Numbered from the stretch's first letter, positions 27,590 through 38,005 are shown. The stretch is 64,000 nucleotides of DNA from Ignavibacteriales bacterium (GCA_026390575.1 JAPLFR010000008.1:124001-188000), one strand, 5' to 3'. Notes: generated from the sequence alone by a model not told the origin. Program-made: numbers and translations.

Positions 27590-30500
27590 ATGCGAGCATG
27601 GGCAATGTGTATGTTGCTCCTCATAAGCAATTATTTAGTTGCACAAAAACGAAATGAGTTCTCGCAGCCGCTGAGAAAACTCGCGAGTGTCAGGCAGGTA
27701 CACACGACCACAATAACGCCGCGGGACACCGTCCGCATGCTCGCTATTATGGTAGAATTTAAAAAAGATGCTTTTGAACAAACGACAGGAGATGGTACAT
27801 TTCAAACCTCTGGTTCTTCTAAGCAAATTGATCCGCCGCCGCATGATTCGTTGTATTTCCAAAACAAGATTCAGTTTGTCAGAAATTATTTCAAGAGGGT
27901 GTCAAACGGAAAACTTACTCTCATCGGCAATGTGTACGGTCAGAACAGACGCATAACGCTTTCGAAACCGATGAAGTTTTACTCGCCTCCGACATTCACG
28001 AACGATAATAAGGAGCTTGCTGATCTGGCACAAGAGAGCTGGCAGATTGCAGATTCCCTCTATCCGGAAATCAATTTTTCACAGTACAATATATTTGTCA
28101 TTTTTCATGCGGGGGTTGGACGGGATATTGAATTAGTCCCCAACTATACTCCGTTTGATATTCCCTCATTGTACTTGGATTCAACTGCATTTGCAGCTGC
28201 ATTGAGACAATCATCGTTCCAGGGTTTTGTCCATGGTGTTATCAAAAATACAATTATTTTACCGGAGACTGAATCCCGCGACGTTCTTACAGGTTTTGGC
28301 ACGACGCTACTTCAATTAAGCATCAACGGATTGTTTGCTGCTTCGGTAGGAAGTTATTTAGGGTTGCCGGATTTATTCAATACGAAAACGGGAAGTTCCG
28401 GTATCGGACAGTTTGGATTGATGGATGGCGCAGCGATCTTTGCATACAGCGGACTCTTTCCACCGGAGCCAAGCGCATGGGAAAAGATGTTTTTAGGATG
28501 GGTTACACCGATCATTATTGGAAATTCCACAACTCTATCCGTGCCGGCAGTCGGATTAAAATATCCAATGCAGCAAGACACAGTCTATAAGATTCCTATA
28601 ACGTCATCGGAATATTTCATCGTAGAAAACAGAAATAGAAATCCCAAAGGGACGGGTGTCGATGTCAAGATTGCGGATGCGAACGGGGATACCCTCTGGC
28701 GTCATTTTGACCAGGATACTCCGGGCTTCAATACGTATACCGATAGCCTCATCAGCGGATCTATCGTCGATGTCAGCAACTTTGATTGGGCGCTCGTCGG
28801 CTATACCGACACGACTCATGAAAATGATGGAGGCGGAATACTTATCTGGCACATTGACGAAAGTGTCATTCAAGCGGGATTAAGTACTAATTCCGTTAAC
28901 ACGAATCCGAATCACCGAGGCGTCGATTTGGAAGAGGCTGACGGTGCAAAAGATATCGGCCTGTCGGAACCAGGCTCCGGACCAGAAAACGGAAGCCCGT
29001 TAGATTGCTGGTTTGCAGAAAATAATGCAACGCCTTATAAAAATATCTTTGATCAGAAATCTTTTCCGAATAGCAATAGCTTTTCTGCTGCTGCAAGTGT
29101 AGTGACTCTGAAGAATTTTAGTGTACGGTCACCACGCATGACACTCACAGTGGAATTTGGAAACCTGGTGTTTCAGCGGGATTCTTTGATGCGCCGAGCA
29201 TTTAAAAACACGGTTGTGACATCATTCCCGACTTCAACAAAAAATCATCTCTATCTTCCGACAAGCAATGGAATTTATGCGCTCCAAAACAATGGACAAA
29301 GTTTATTAGGAGATCCGACAGGTATCTTAGTACCATCTGAAACTGCCAATGGCATTGCCGTATATCAGCAAACGGACAGTGAAATTGCAGCCTGCGTTCA
29401 GGATAGCACGATTAACATTTTTCATCTTACTTCACTCAACAATCAAGGTGTATATGATAGTGTGCAACGGTTTGCACACACAATAAATCAAAGGTTTACG
29501 ACATCACCATGTTTTGCAGCAAGAAATATCTATATATCGATTCTTGTTGGAACATATTCAGGGAAAGTGTTTGAGTTTAATGTCAACGGAGATTTAATTT
29601 CTCAGCGTTCCGTGGCAAATGCACCAATATCTTCCCTTGCTCTCTTGCCAACGCCTTCACTATCGAAGCCTGAAGAATATTTTTGTACTTCCGGCAATAA
29701 GATTTATAGCGAACACGACTCGATAGCGTTGCCCGCTTCACAAGACGGCTGGATGCTTGCGGCGGCCGTATCACGAAAAGGAAATTATCTCATCTCAGCA
29801 GAAAAGAATGGCAACAGAATAATCTCTTTTGATCAATCCTTATCCCTGAAGAATTATGAAATCAGTATTCCGGGTTCTGGAATTCAAGAGCTTGCTATAG
29901 CTGATATTGATGGAGATGGGGAAAAAGACGCTATAATCCAATCCGTAAATTCTCTCTCAGTAATTAATCGCATCGGTTCTATGCTTGACGGTTTCCCAAT
30001 CCAAGCACGAAACGGCTTGGAATTTACAGGAACACCGCTTGTCGTGGATTTCAACGGCGATGCCAAACAAGAAGTTATTCTCCTGACAAATGATGGCGAG
30101 ATGTGGGTGTACGATCGAAACGGAAAATTATTATCGGGTTTCCCTGTGGAAGTAACTTCTCCGGGAAAAGCATTTCCCATGGCTTATACAAGTCCATCTA
30201 ACAAATTGGGTATAGCCATTCTTTCCGAAAACGGTTCATTCGATGCATACCTTACTTCGAGCTCGGCAACATCAGCCTCGTTAACGTGGTGGCAGCATTT
30301 GGGAGATGAGCGGCACAGCAACGCGGAGGTGAGTGTTTCACCATTTATTTCAGCGAGTATAGAATTCTTTCCAAAGTCACGCGTATATAACTGGCCGAAT
30401 CCTGTTTATGGCCAATCAACACAAATTCGGTACTTTACAGCTGAGGATGCGAATGTCACGATCACCATTCTTGACCTTTCAGGTGTGAAGATAACAGAAT

Positions 30501-30646
30501 TGACAGGGCAAGGAACGGCAGGAATGGACAATGAAGTAACATGGAATGTCTCGAATATTCAGAGCGGAGTCTATCTTGCTCGCGTTGATGCGCGTGGTGT
30601 AACCAAGAGTGAAGTAGTGTTTATCAAGATAGCCGTGGTGAAATAA
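27590..30646 (+). CDS. Large T9SS cargo protein with an inactive M6 (InhA-like) metalloprotease domain
   Basis: This 1018-residue protein has a signal peptide and, through about residue 500, the layout of M6/InhA-like proteases: the IMVEFKKD strand, QFVRNYFKRVSNGKL, LGLPDLFN, GQFGLMDG and SAWEKMFLGW. At the place of the zinc motif HEFGH the sequence reads A251-S-V-G-S255, so both histidines and the glutamate are lost and the domain should not be proteolytic. Residues 580-900 form a beta-propeller with an FG-GAP-like DIDGDGEKDAI. A T9SS sorting domain (WPNPVYGQST, SGVYLARV) ends it. It probably works on the surface as a binding or structural protein, not as a protease. Confidence 0.75.
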   Translation: MRAWAMCMLLLISNYLVAQKRNEFSQPLRKLASVRQVHTTTITPRDTVRMLAIMVEFKKDAFEQTTGDGTFQTSGSSKQIDPPPHDSLYFQNKIQFVRNYFKRVSNGKLTLIGNVYGQNRRITLSKPMKFYSPPTFTNDNKELADLAQESWQIADSLYPEINFSQYNIFVIFHAGVGRDIELVPNYTPFDIPSLYLDSTAFAAALRQSSFQGFVHGVIKNTIILPETESRDVLTGFGTTLLQLSINGLFAASVGSYLGLPDLFNTKTGSSGIGQFGLMDGAAIFAYSGLFPPEPSAWEKMFLGWVTPIIIGNSTTLSVPAVGLKYPMQQDTVYKIPITSSEYFIVENRNRNPKGTGVDVKIADANGDTLWRHFDQDTPGFNTYTDSLISGSIVDVSNFDWALVGYTDTTHENDGGGILIWHIDESVIQAGLSTNSVNTNPNHRGVDLEEADGAKDIGLSEPGSGPENGSPLDCWFAENNATPYKNIFDQKSFPNSNSFSAAASVVTLKNFSVRSPRMTLTVEFGNLVFQRDSLMRRAFKNTVVTSFPTSTKNHLYLPTSNGIYALQNNGQSLLGDPTGILVPSETANGIAVYQQTDSEIAACVQDSTINIFHLTSLNNQGVYDSVQRFAHTINQRFTTSPCFAARNIYISILVGTYSGKVFEFNVNGDLISQRSVANAPISSLALLPTPSLSKPEEYFCTSGNKIYSEHDSIALPASQDGWMLAAAVSRKGNYLISAEKNGNRIISFDQSLSLKNYEISIPGSGIQELAIADIDGDGEKDAIIQSVNSLSVINRIGSMLDGFPIQARNGLEFTGTPLVVDFNGDAKQEVILLTNDGEMWVYDRNGKLLSGFPVEVTSPGKAFPMAYTSPSNKLGIAILSENGSFDAYLTSSSATSASLTWWQHLGDERHSNAEVSVSPFISASIEFFPKSRVYNWPNPVYGQSTQIRYFTAEDANVTITILDLSGVKITELTGQGTAGMDNEVTWNVSNIQSGVYLARVDARGVTKSEVVFIKIAVVK

Positions 30647-30689
30647 AGTACGTTTTTCTAGGCGTGATTTTAAATAAAAGCGAGGGTGA

Positions 30690-33600
30690 TTGAAGCAGGT
30701 TTTATTTTTGATACTCATATGTAATGTTGTTACATCTTCGATAACTGTCTCTCAGGAGGATTACAATCATCCTGAATTAGATTGGAAAACGATTGAGACG
30801 GAACATTTTCTCGTTCATTTCCATAATGGTGCAGAACGGACGGGACGCGAAGTAGCAACCATCGCTGAAAGCGTTTATGGCCCCGTTACTTCCATGTACG
30901 ACCACGAACCGGATCAGAAAGTCAGTTTTATCATTCGTGATCACGACGATTACTCGAACGGCGGGGCATATTTCTTTGATAATAAAATTGTCATCTATGC
31001 ACCTGCATTAGATTTTGAATTGCGCGGTACTCATCCCTGGTTGTGGAGTGTGGTAACGCACGAGTTTACACATATCATTCAAATTCAAACAACCATGAAG
31101 TTCGGCAGGAAGGTACCGGGATTTTATTTCCAATGGCTTGGATATGAAAAAGAAAGTCGCCCGGATGTCCTCTATGGGTATCCCAATGTTATTGTTTCAT
31201 ATCCTTTAGCAGGATTTGTTATCCCGCCCTGGTTTGCTGAAGGTGTTGCTCAGTACAGCAATCCAGATCTGGGATATGATACCTGGGATTCTCATCGTGA
31301 TATGATCTTACGGATGTATATGATAGATGGAAACCCGCTCACTTGGAATGAGATGGCGTTCTTCGGTAAAAATAGTCTCGGAAATGAATCTGTATACAAT
31401 GCCGGATTCTCTCTCGTAGGATATATCGGGCAGAAATACGGCCCTGATAAACTTCAAGCAATATCGAGACAACTCTCTGCTCCTTTTCGCATTACCATCG
31501 ACGGTGCACTGGAAGCGGTCCTTGGAAAAACCGGAAACCAGCTTTATGAAGAATGGAAGACAGAAAAGACAACGGTATACAGACATCTTGCAGACTCTCT
31601 GAATCCAACGCGAAAAGATGGAGAAATTATTGAAAAGGAAGGATTCGGGAATTTCTATCCTGTCTTCTCGCCGGATGGTTCCAAAATTGCATACGTTTCA
31701 AATAAAGAGACAGATCGTTGGGGCAGCAGAATTTATCTGTATGACGTTGCAACGAAAACTTCAAAATTGATGCTGCCGGAAGCGCCATCATCACTGATCC
31801 GCTCGTCTCTTTCATTTTCTCCCGACAATAAATGTATCTACTATGCACAAATTACCCGGGAGAATCCTCATTGGTCGGGGTACAGCGATTTGTTCCGATT
31901 CGATTTTTCGAAAGAGAAGGAAGAGCGGTTAACTTATGGACTGCGGGCAATGAATCCAAAATTTTCGGTCGATGGAAAAAAACTTGTTTTTACGACCGAT
32001 GGTGACGGCACGCTCAACATTGGTGTCTGCGATGCCGATGGAAAGAACATAACCCGTTTGACACATTTCCAAAATGGAGAACAGGTGTATACTCCCGGGT
32101 GGTCAAAAGACAGCAAAACAATTGCATTCGGATATTCCACAGCTCATAATCAATCCATCGCACTTATCGATTCAAACGGGAACAATTTCCGTGAATTGAT
32201 TCACACGGGCGATTGTCGTAATCCTTTCTTTGCTTCAGATACAACACTCTTCTATTCGTGGGATCGGGGCGGAATTTTTAACATCTATTCGCTTGATCTG
32301 CGCACAAAGTCCGAACAGCAAATTACAAATGTTCTCGGCAGCGCCTTTCTTCCCACAGTCAATAACAAAGGGGATGTCGCATACGTTACGTATACCTCCA
32401 GCGGATATAAAATTGCACTGCTTCGACAGGATATGACCAGTGTTCCAGTACCATTAGTTTCAGGAAAGGACACAGCAGGAGAGTCGTTCAATACACAGAT
32501 TTCTTACAGACGCATCATCGAGATGAAACAGGGAGAGGAGGCATCGCCGGCACGCAGTGTGCATTCGCTCTCGGAAAACAAATCCATGCTTCAAGCAAGA
32601 CCCTATCGTTCAGTCTTCACCAGCCTCTCCATTATTCCGCTGCTTCGGATCGACACGTATAATAAAAACAGCAGCGGACTTGATGTTGTGAAGCCGGGAT
32701 TCTATTTTACTTCTTCCGATGTGTTAGATAAATTAAGTATTTTCGGCGGCGCCGATATAAATAGAAAATTAGAAAGAGATCTTTTTTTGGTACTCCAATA
32801 TAGCGGCCGTTTGCCCATCCTGTATCAATTAGGATTGGACCCGACAGCCTCGCTTGAAGTTTACAATATTACCCGAACACGGAATGTGTCTTTTTCATTT
32901 CCGGGCAATCCGGATCCCTTGTATTTTGACGCTGATGTCACTTATAATCTTTCAGAATTCGATTTTTCACTCAAACAAAAAATGTTTTCGGAATATTGCG
33001 ATGTAAAATTGAATTATTCATTGAGCCGGTTCAGTCAGGATTTTGGAAGTTGGTTTTATCAAATTCCGGGCGATCCAAAAAATAACCAGGTAATTCCTGG
33101 TACAGGATCAACGTATTTTATCGGCAATAGCTTCTCCCTCCAGTTGAGATATGATGGTATTCTTCCTTCCTTGGATAAAGACATCAATCCGGTCGGGAGA
33201 TCTTTCTCGATGAAATATTTTCTTGAGATGGACAAGTTTAATCCAACAGATTCTACTTCGACATCCGGAGGGTTTCGAGTTCCTGTCTACACGAAGTACA
33301 ATATTTCGAGATTTGAACTGGCGTGGAATGAACACCTTGCTCTACCTTTTCCGCGGCACACGATTTCGTTCACAGTAAATGCCTCCGGCATATTGGGACC
33401 TCCTCTTGACGAGTTTTTCGATTACTATGCAGGCGGGTTCATTGGAATGCGCGGTTATTCATTTTATGCGCTCGGTGGAAATAAAACAGTGACACTGAAC
33501 GCAACATATAGATTCCCGATTGCCACTCAATTAGATTTTCGAGTTCTTCAAATTTATTTTTCCAAACTCTACGGTTCCGTATTTTACGATATAGGAAATG

Positions 33601-33857
33601 CATGGCCTCGTGAAACGGCATCTGATAATTTTTGGAAGCAGGATGCCGGTTTCGAACTCCGGCTTGAAACATTTTCCTTCTATGCCTATCCAACACGCAT
33701 CTTTTTTTCAGGTGCGTATGGTTTAGATCAATTTTCTCGGAATGTCCAGGATATCAATACCACTACAGTCACGTACGGCCACGAATGGCGTTTCTATTTG
33801 GGCGTGTTGTTTGGATTTGAATTAAACGACATCATGCCCCGGCAATTAATGAGGTAA
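30690..33857 (+). CDS. Metallopeptidase (MA clan) fused to TolB-like propeller and BamA-type barrel
   Basis: This 1055-residue protein starts at TTG after GAGGGTGA. Three parts follow a short signal peptide. Residues 25-290 form a gluzincin-like peptidase with HEFTH at 124-128 and WFAEGVAQY for the third ligand. Residues 310-590 form a TolB/PD40 propeller with FSPDGSKIAYVS and FSVDGKKLVFTT. From 640 to the end is a bacterial surface antigen barrel with GGFIGMRGY, LGGN, and an aromatic final strand. The last part would anchor it in the outer membrane. A plausible role is surface peptidase or envelope maintenance; the family's activity is not established to my knowledge. It lies 43 bp after the M6-like gene. 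Confidence 0.75.
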   Translation: MKQVLFLILICNVVTSSITVSQEDYNHPELDWKTIETEHFLVHFHNGAERTGREVATIAESVYGPVTSMYDHEPDQKVSFIIRDHDDYSNGGAYFFDNKIVIYAPALDFELRGTHPWLWSVVTHEFTHIIQIQTTMKFGRKVPGFYFQWLGYEKESRPDVLYGYPNVIVSYPLAGFVIPPWFAEGVAQYSNPDLGYDTWDSHRDMILRMYMIDGNPLTWNEMAFFGKNSLGNESVYNAGFSLVGYIGQKYGPDKLQAISRQLSAPFRITIDGALEAVLGKTGNQLYEEWKTEKTTVYRHLADSLNPTRKDGEIIEKEGFGNFYPVFSPDGSKIAYVSNKETDRWGSRIYLYDVATKTSKLMLPEAPSSLIRSSLSFSPDNKCIYYAQITRENPHWSGYSDLFRFDFSKEKEERLTYGLRAMNPKFSVDGKKLVFTTDGDGTLNIGVCDADGKNITRLTHFQNGEQVYTPGWSKDSKTIAFGYSTAHNQSIALIDSNGNNFRELIHTGDCRNPFFASDTTLFYSWDRGGIFNIYSLDLRTKSEQQITNVLGSAFLPTVNNKGDVAYVTYTSSGYKIALLRQDMTSVPVPLVSGKDTAGESFNTQISYRRIIEMKQGEEASPARSVHSLSENKSMLQARPYRSVFTSLSIIPLLRIDTYNKNSSGLDVVKPGFYFTSSDVLDKLSIFGGADINRKLERDLFLVLQYSGRLPILYQLGLDPTASLEVYNITRTRNVSFSFPGNPDPLYFDADVTYNLSEFDFSLKQKMFSEYCDVKLNYSLSRFSQDFGSWFYQIPGDPKNNQVIPGTGSTYFIGNSFSLQLRYDGILPSLDKDINPVGRSFSMKYFLEMDKFNPTDSTSTSGGFRVPVYTKYNISRFELAWNEHLALPFPRHTISFTVNASGILGPPLDEFFDYYAGGFIGMRGYSFYALGGNKTVTLNATYRFPIATQLDFRVLQIYFSKLYGSVFYDIGNAWPRETASDNFWKQDAGFELRLETFSFYAYPTRIFFSGAYGLDQFSRNVQDINTTTVTYGHEWRFYLGVLFGFELNDIMPRQLMR

Positions 33858-33859
33858 TC

Positions 33860-34783
33860 ATGAAATATCGAATTTTAATAACCGGACTCTTAGCGCTATT
33901 TATCACAACCATTTCTCTCAGCCAATATCTTCATCTCCCGACATATAAATCCAGCAAAACATTCCTCACGGGGAATTTACAAAATGATTTCGTTATGCAA
34001 GAAAATCAGATGAAAGATATCGATGGTTCTGATTCCAATGGTAATTTGGTTGCGAAGAATAAGTATTTTCCGTTAGCTGCCGGATTGTTTTCGGCTGTTA
34101 TACCAGGCGTAGGACAATTCTATACGAAAAGTTACTGGCAAAGTGCGGCTTTTTTTGGTGCAGAAGTTTTAACGTGGGTTATCTATGCTGCGTATGAAAA
34201 AAAAGGTGATCGGCAGACAGATGCGTTCCAAAACTATGCGGATGAACACTGGTCGGTTGTGCAGTATGCTGATTGGATCAATATAAACTTTGGCAGAACA
34301 ATCAATATCAATCAGGATCTGAGTCTTCATTCCTGGGAAAGAGTTAATTGGGATGAATTAAATACCGTTGAGGAACAGATAGCACAGACCGATCCGCCGA
34401 CAGGCTTTACGCATAAACTTGCGCCGTACAGTGATCAGCAGTATTATGAAATGATTGGAAAATATTCACAGTTTGGCGGTGGATGGGATGATGCAACCGC
34501 ATATACAAAAGCCGATGTCATTGCAAATAACGGGATCGGTAATGTCTCTCCGCGATTTATAGAATACAGTAATATGAGAGGTGAAGCAAACAGCTTTTAC
34601 AATATTGCCACCACTGTCTCGTATGTTATCGTTGCGAATCACGTTTTCAGCGCGCTTGAAGCAGCTTTGAATGCCTCTAAGATTAATCATAGGATTCAAT
34701 TGCAGGGGCATGTTCAATCAAGAAGAATTTATGGAAACCTAATAGAGTTTGTGCCGACGCTTCAAGTTAAATATGAATTGTAG
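33860..34783 (+). CDS. DUF5683-like membrane-associated protein
   Basis: This 307-residue protein has a signal peptide-like N terminus ending near LSQ. The motif PLAAGLFSAVIPGVGQFYTKSYW with the following hydrophobic helix matches the DUF5683/TM2-like pattern common in this lineage. A second hydrophobic segment near residues 245-265 is followed by ASKINHRIQ. No enzyme motif is visible. The start is only 2 bp after the stop of the barrel fusion protein, so the two are co-translated and may work together in the envelope. Confidence 0.6.
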   Translation: MKYRILITGLLALFITTISLSQYLHLPTYKSSKTFLTGNLQNDFVMQENQMKDIDGSDSNGNLVAKNKYFPLAAGLFSAVIPGVGQFYTKSYWQSAAFFGAEVLTWVIYAAYEKKGDRQTDAFQNYADEHWSVVQYADWININFGRTININQDLSLHSWERVNWDELNTVEEQIAQTDPPTGFTHKLAPYSDQQYYEMIGKYSQFGGGWDDATAYTKADVIANNGIGNVSPRFIEYSNMRGEANSFYNIATTVSYVIVANHVFSALEAALNASKINHRIQLQGHVQSRRIYGNLIEFVPTLQVKYEL

Positions 34784-34869
34784 AATTCTGCCAGCTTGAT
34801 TCGAATGGATTTGTTTCATAAATTGCTGATGAAGTGCTCAATTTGTAATTTGTTATAGGGTTTACTCTT

Positions 34870-34907
34870 CCCGCCTTTGTGCCCGAGCACTTTTGCACTG
34901 CGGCGGG
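34870..34907 (+). repeat. GC-rich hairpin before the HIT gene
   Basis: CCCGCC (34870-34875) pairs with GGCGGG (34902-34907), with inner GTGC/GCAC stems. It is not followed by a T run. It may end the envelope transcript or be a repeated palindromic element; no second copy was noticed in the window. Confidence 0.4.
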
Positions 34908-34945
34908 CAAATAATCATTACTATTCTTTATTCACTGGTCTTAAG

Positions 34946-35488
34946 ATGAAGCGTCTTTTTTCCCCTTGGCGTTCAGCGTATATTCAAACGTTCAGTGAGA
35001 CAAAAAAATCACATGGATGCCTTTTTTGTACCATGCTGAAAGAGACGTCAGATGATGAGAACCTTATAGTATTGCGTGGAAAATTTTGCTTTGTTGTCCT
35101 TAATAAATTCCCTTATAACAGCGGCCATTTGATGGTTGTGCCGTACCGGCATACTTCTCGCTTTGCAAAGCTTTCCAGTGAAGAACATGGAGAGATTATG
35201 ATGGTAACTGGGAAATGCATCAAAGCGCTTGAAAGAACTTCCAAACCGCAAGGATTTAACTTCGGTGCTAATTTAGGTAGAACCGCAGGTGCGGGTATTG
35301 ATAAGCACATACATTTCCACCTTGTTCCTCGTTGGGATGGTGACACAAATTTCATGCCCGTCATTGGTGATGTTAAAATTGTGTCAGAAGAAATTCAAAA
35401 TTTGCATTGTAAGCTTAAAAATCTATTGTCCTCATCTCATCGGATGAAGAACAAGAATGCGCAGATTCAAAAATATTCAAAATCATAA
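34946..35488 (+). CDS. HIT-domain nucleotide hydrolase/transferase
   Basis: The protein has 180 residues from the ATG at 34946; the frame is open to 34877 but the N terminus MKRLFSPWRSAYI is typical for the family. A C-F-C-T zinc-like motif follows (GCLFC). The histidine triad is HIHFHLVPRW, the core of the HIT fold. Related proteins act on Ap4A or other nucleoside phosphates. The exact substrate is unknown. It precedes the polysaccharide locus but is probably not part of it. Confidence 0.87.
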   Translation: MKRLFSPWRSAYIQTFSETKKSHGCLFCTMLKETSDDENLIVLRGKFCFVVLNKFPYNSGHLMVVPYRHTSRFAKLSSEEHGEIMMVTGKCIKALERTSKPQGFNFGANLGRTAGAGIDKHIHFHLVPRWDGDTNFMPVIGDVKIVSEEIQNLHCKLKNLLSSSHRMKNKNAQIQKYSKS

Positions 35489-35545
35489 ATCAAATGACTG
35501 CGAATCTCTCCTTCAATGTATGTACAGATGCCAAAGGGATCTGCA

Positions 35546-37930
35546 ATGAATAAACACAATATTACATTCTGCTTAATTGTATCCATATGGCTAGCGGGCA
35601 CCGGAGTTCGCTTAGTAGCTCAAACGAAAACTCAGGCTGAATCTGCCCTTCAGCGTTTAACACCGGAAGAGATTGACCGTAAGTTGAAAGAACTTGGAAT
35701 ATCGAAGGAAGAGGCGATTAATCGGGCTTCTGCATTAAATATTAATCTTGAAGATTATCTTAGGAATATGCAAACGGTACCCGGTGAAACTCCGACTCCA
35801 GGTGTTACCGACACGACGCGAGTTGCACCACCGGTATCGGTTGCGCGAGGTGAAGTCACAATTCAAAAGAAAGACACACTACCGGTTCCCGGATTTGAAG
35901 GAAGAATTCCATTAATCCTTCGACCGTTTGGGTATAATATCTTTCAGTATTCAGCATCGACATTCCAACCGGTTGTGAATGTAGCAACGCCTCCGTCTTA
36001 TGTTCTTGGACCCGGTGACGAGGTTACGATCTCAATGTGGGGCGAAACCAAATTGAATTTTCAAATACCGGTTAATAGAGAAGGAAGTATTGTCATTCCT
36101 GATGTCGGCCCCATCCATGCAAGCGGTATGACCATCCAGCAGCTTCGGGACAAGATGTTACGGCGCATGAGTGCTGTCTACTCGAGCCTTCACAATGGAG
36201 AATCGGGAGCGACTTCTTTCTTGGATGTATCTCTCGGCAAACTGAGAACTCTTCAGATATTTGTCCTTGGAGAAGCGCAGAAACCCGGTGGATATTCACT
36301 TTCATCGTTGTCCACAGCGCTTCATGCATTATACCTTTCTGGCGGGCCGACCATGAATGGATCCCTTCGAAACATCCAGATCGTACGTGGAGGAAAGATC
36401 TTTGAAACGTTAGATTTCTATGATTATGCATTACGTCCGGATAAGTCGAAGGATATTCGTTTACAGGATGGGGATATTGTGTTTATAAAACCGGCGGGCA
36501 AGCGGGTTGCTCTTGTAGGATTTGTAGTACGACCCGCAATTTATGAGTTGAGTGAATCAGAAAAATTTGGCGATGTTATTGGGTTTGCAGGTGGATTACG
36601 ATTTAACGCTTACATCGATCGGACGCATATTGAACGGATGATACCATTTAATGAACGTAAAGAGTATACTCACAATTTTTTAGACTTTGATCTTCGGTTT
36701 ACCTCGCATCAGGAGCTCGAAACCAGTAAATTCGAGATGCAGGATGGAGACGTAGTGACAGTGTTTAAGGTGGATACCATACCGGAAAATCGCGTGACGA
36801 TTACAGGAAGTGTAAAAAAACCTGGTATCTTTGAGCTCAAACCGGGGATGCGTATCAAGGATTTAATCATGGAAGCAGATAGTTTAGATCGAAACACATT
36901 CTCTGAACAGGGGATGCTATTTCGATTGCTGCCCAACCTTCGTCATGAAGTAATTTCTTTTAATCCACGGCTTGCACTAGTGAACGACATCCATAATAAC
37001 GTAGAGTTGAAAAATGAGGATTCAGTTGCCTTATATAAGGAAAGTCTATTCTTTCCTGAACATTCTGTAAGTGTGGGGGGCTCTGTCAGGTCTCAAGGCC
37101 AATATCCGCGGAGAGATAGTATGACGATAGCAGATCTCATTGTGATGGCAGGAGGTCTGACTGAGGGTGCATCGAGTCAGGGCTGGGAGCTGGCTCGTTT
37201 AGACACAAGTGTAATCGGAGCACTGAGCCTGGTGAAGCAGTTTAATGTTTCAGAGAATTATTGGGAAGATGACTTTTGCAAGCACTTTGTCCTTCATGAT
37301 TTCGATCATCTCATGATTCCTTCAAATCCGAAATATAATACACAACGGGTTGTAGGTATCTGGGGCTATGTTTTGTATCCGGGTGCGTATGCTCTGCAAA
37401 ATGAAGGGGAAAAACTATCCAGTATCATTAGGCGTGCGGGAGGATTGAGGCCTGGAGCGTATCTAGAAGGTTCAAGTTTGTTTCGAAAATGGAAAAATGC
37501 TGGGTTGGTATCTATTGATTTTGTGAAAGCTCTTGCTGATACGCAATCACTTGATAATATAACCGTTTTACATGAAGACTCGATCAATATTTCCCCTTTA
37601 CAGGATTTAATTTACATTCGGGGTGAAGTTTTCATGCCTGCTGCTGTTGCTCACAAGCAAGGTGCAAGTCTCAGTTACTACCTCGGCCAGGCCGGCGGAT
37701 TGAAAGAGACTGGTGATGAAGACAGGGTCTATGTGACACTGCCGAATGGAAAGAAATGGGAACAGGGATGGTTCATCCTTCCTAGTCCGGAGATCCCTGG
37801 CGGCACAATCATCAGTGTTCCAAGGAAAATTGAAAGAGAGGACAAAACATTGTCAATTGTCACAAGCTGGGCAACTATTATGGCAAGTTTGGCGACAATG
37901 ATGATAGCAATCGTGCAAGTAACAAAATAG
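35546..37930 (+). CDS. Polysaccharide export protein with repeated SLBB domains (Wza-like)
   Basis: The protein has 794 residues from the ATG at 35546, which has AAAGGG 7 bases upstream; an upstream ATG at 35516 lacks this. A signal peptide ends near LVAQ. The Poly_export domain is marked by YVLGPGDEVTISMWGE and INREGSIVIPDVG. Several SLBB beta-grasp modules follow (VLGEAQKPGGYSL, ITGSVKKPGIFEL, VGGSVRSQGQYPRR, IWGYVLYPGAYAL, IRGEVFMPAAV). A hydrophobic helix lies at the C terminus. It should form the outer-membrane exit for the polysaccharide. It is more than twice the length of Wza because of the extra SLBB repeats. Confidence 0.9.
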   Translation: MNKHNITFCLIVSIWLAGTGVRLVAQTKTQAESALQRLTPEEIDRKLKELGISKEEAINRASALNINLEDYLRNMQTVPGETPTPGVTDTTRVAPPVSVARGEVTIQKKDTLPVPGFEGRIPLILRPFGYNIFQYSASTFQPVVNVATPPSYVLGPGDEVTISMWGETKLNFQIPVNREGSIVIPDVGPIHASGMTIQQLRDKMLRRMSAVYSSLHNGESGATSFLDVSLGKLRTLQIFVLGEAQKPGGYSLSSLSTALHALYLSGGPTMNGSLRNIQIVRGGKIFETLDFYDYALRPDKSKDIRLQDGDIVFIKPAGKRVALVGFVVRPAIYELSESEKFGDVIGFAGGLRFNAYIDRTHIERMIPFNERKEYTHNFLDFDLRFTSHQELETSKFEMQDGDVVTVFKVDTIPENRVTITGSVKKPGIFELKPGMRIKDLIMEADSLDRNTFSEQGMLFRLLPNLRHEVISFNPRLALVNDIHNNVELKNEDSVALYKESLFFPEHSVSVGGSVRSQGQYPRRDSMTIADLIVMAGGLTEGASSQGWELARLDTSVIGALSLVKQFNVSENYWEDDFCKHFVLHDFDHLMIPSNPKYNTQRVVGIWGYVLYPGAYALQNEGEKLSSIIRRAGGLRPGAYLEGSSLFRKWKNAGLVSIDFVKALADTQSLDNITVLHEDSINISPLQDLIYIRGEVFMPAAVAHKQGASLSYYLGQAGGLKETGDEDRVYVTLPNGKKWEQGWFILPSPEIPGGTIISVPRKIEREDKTLSIVTSWATIMASLATMMIAIVQVTK

Positions 37931-37946
37931 AGACGAGAGATATCGG

Positions 37947-37997
37947 ATGAATGATCGGATCATTATTGATGAAATATTTAATGAAGAAGAATATTGA
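37947..37997 (+). CDS. Possible 16-residue leader peptide before the Wzz-like gene
   Basis: The ATG at 37947 gives an acidic 16-residue peptide (MNDRIIIDEIFNEEEY) whose TGA overlaps a TTG that could start the next gene (TTGA). A GAGAGA site precedes it. This may be a coupling peptide or chance; nothing else supports it. Confidence 0.2.
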   Translation: MNDRIIIDEIFNEEEY

Positions 37998-38005
37998 AAG
38001 CAACT

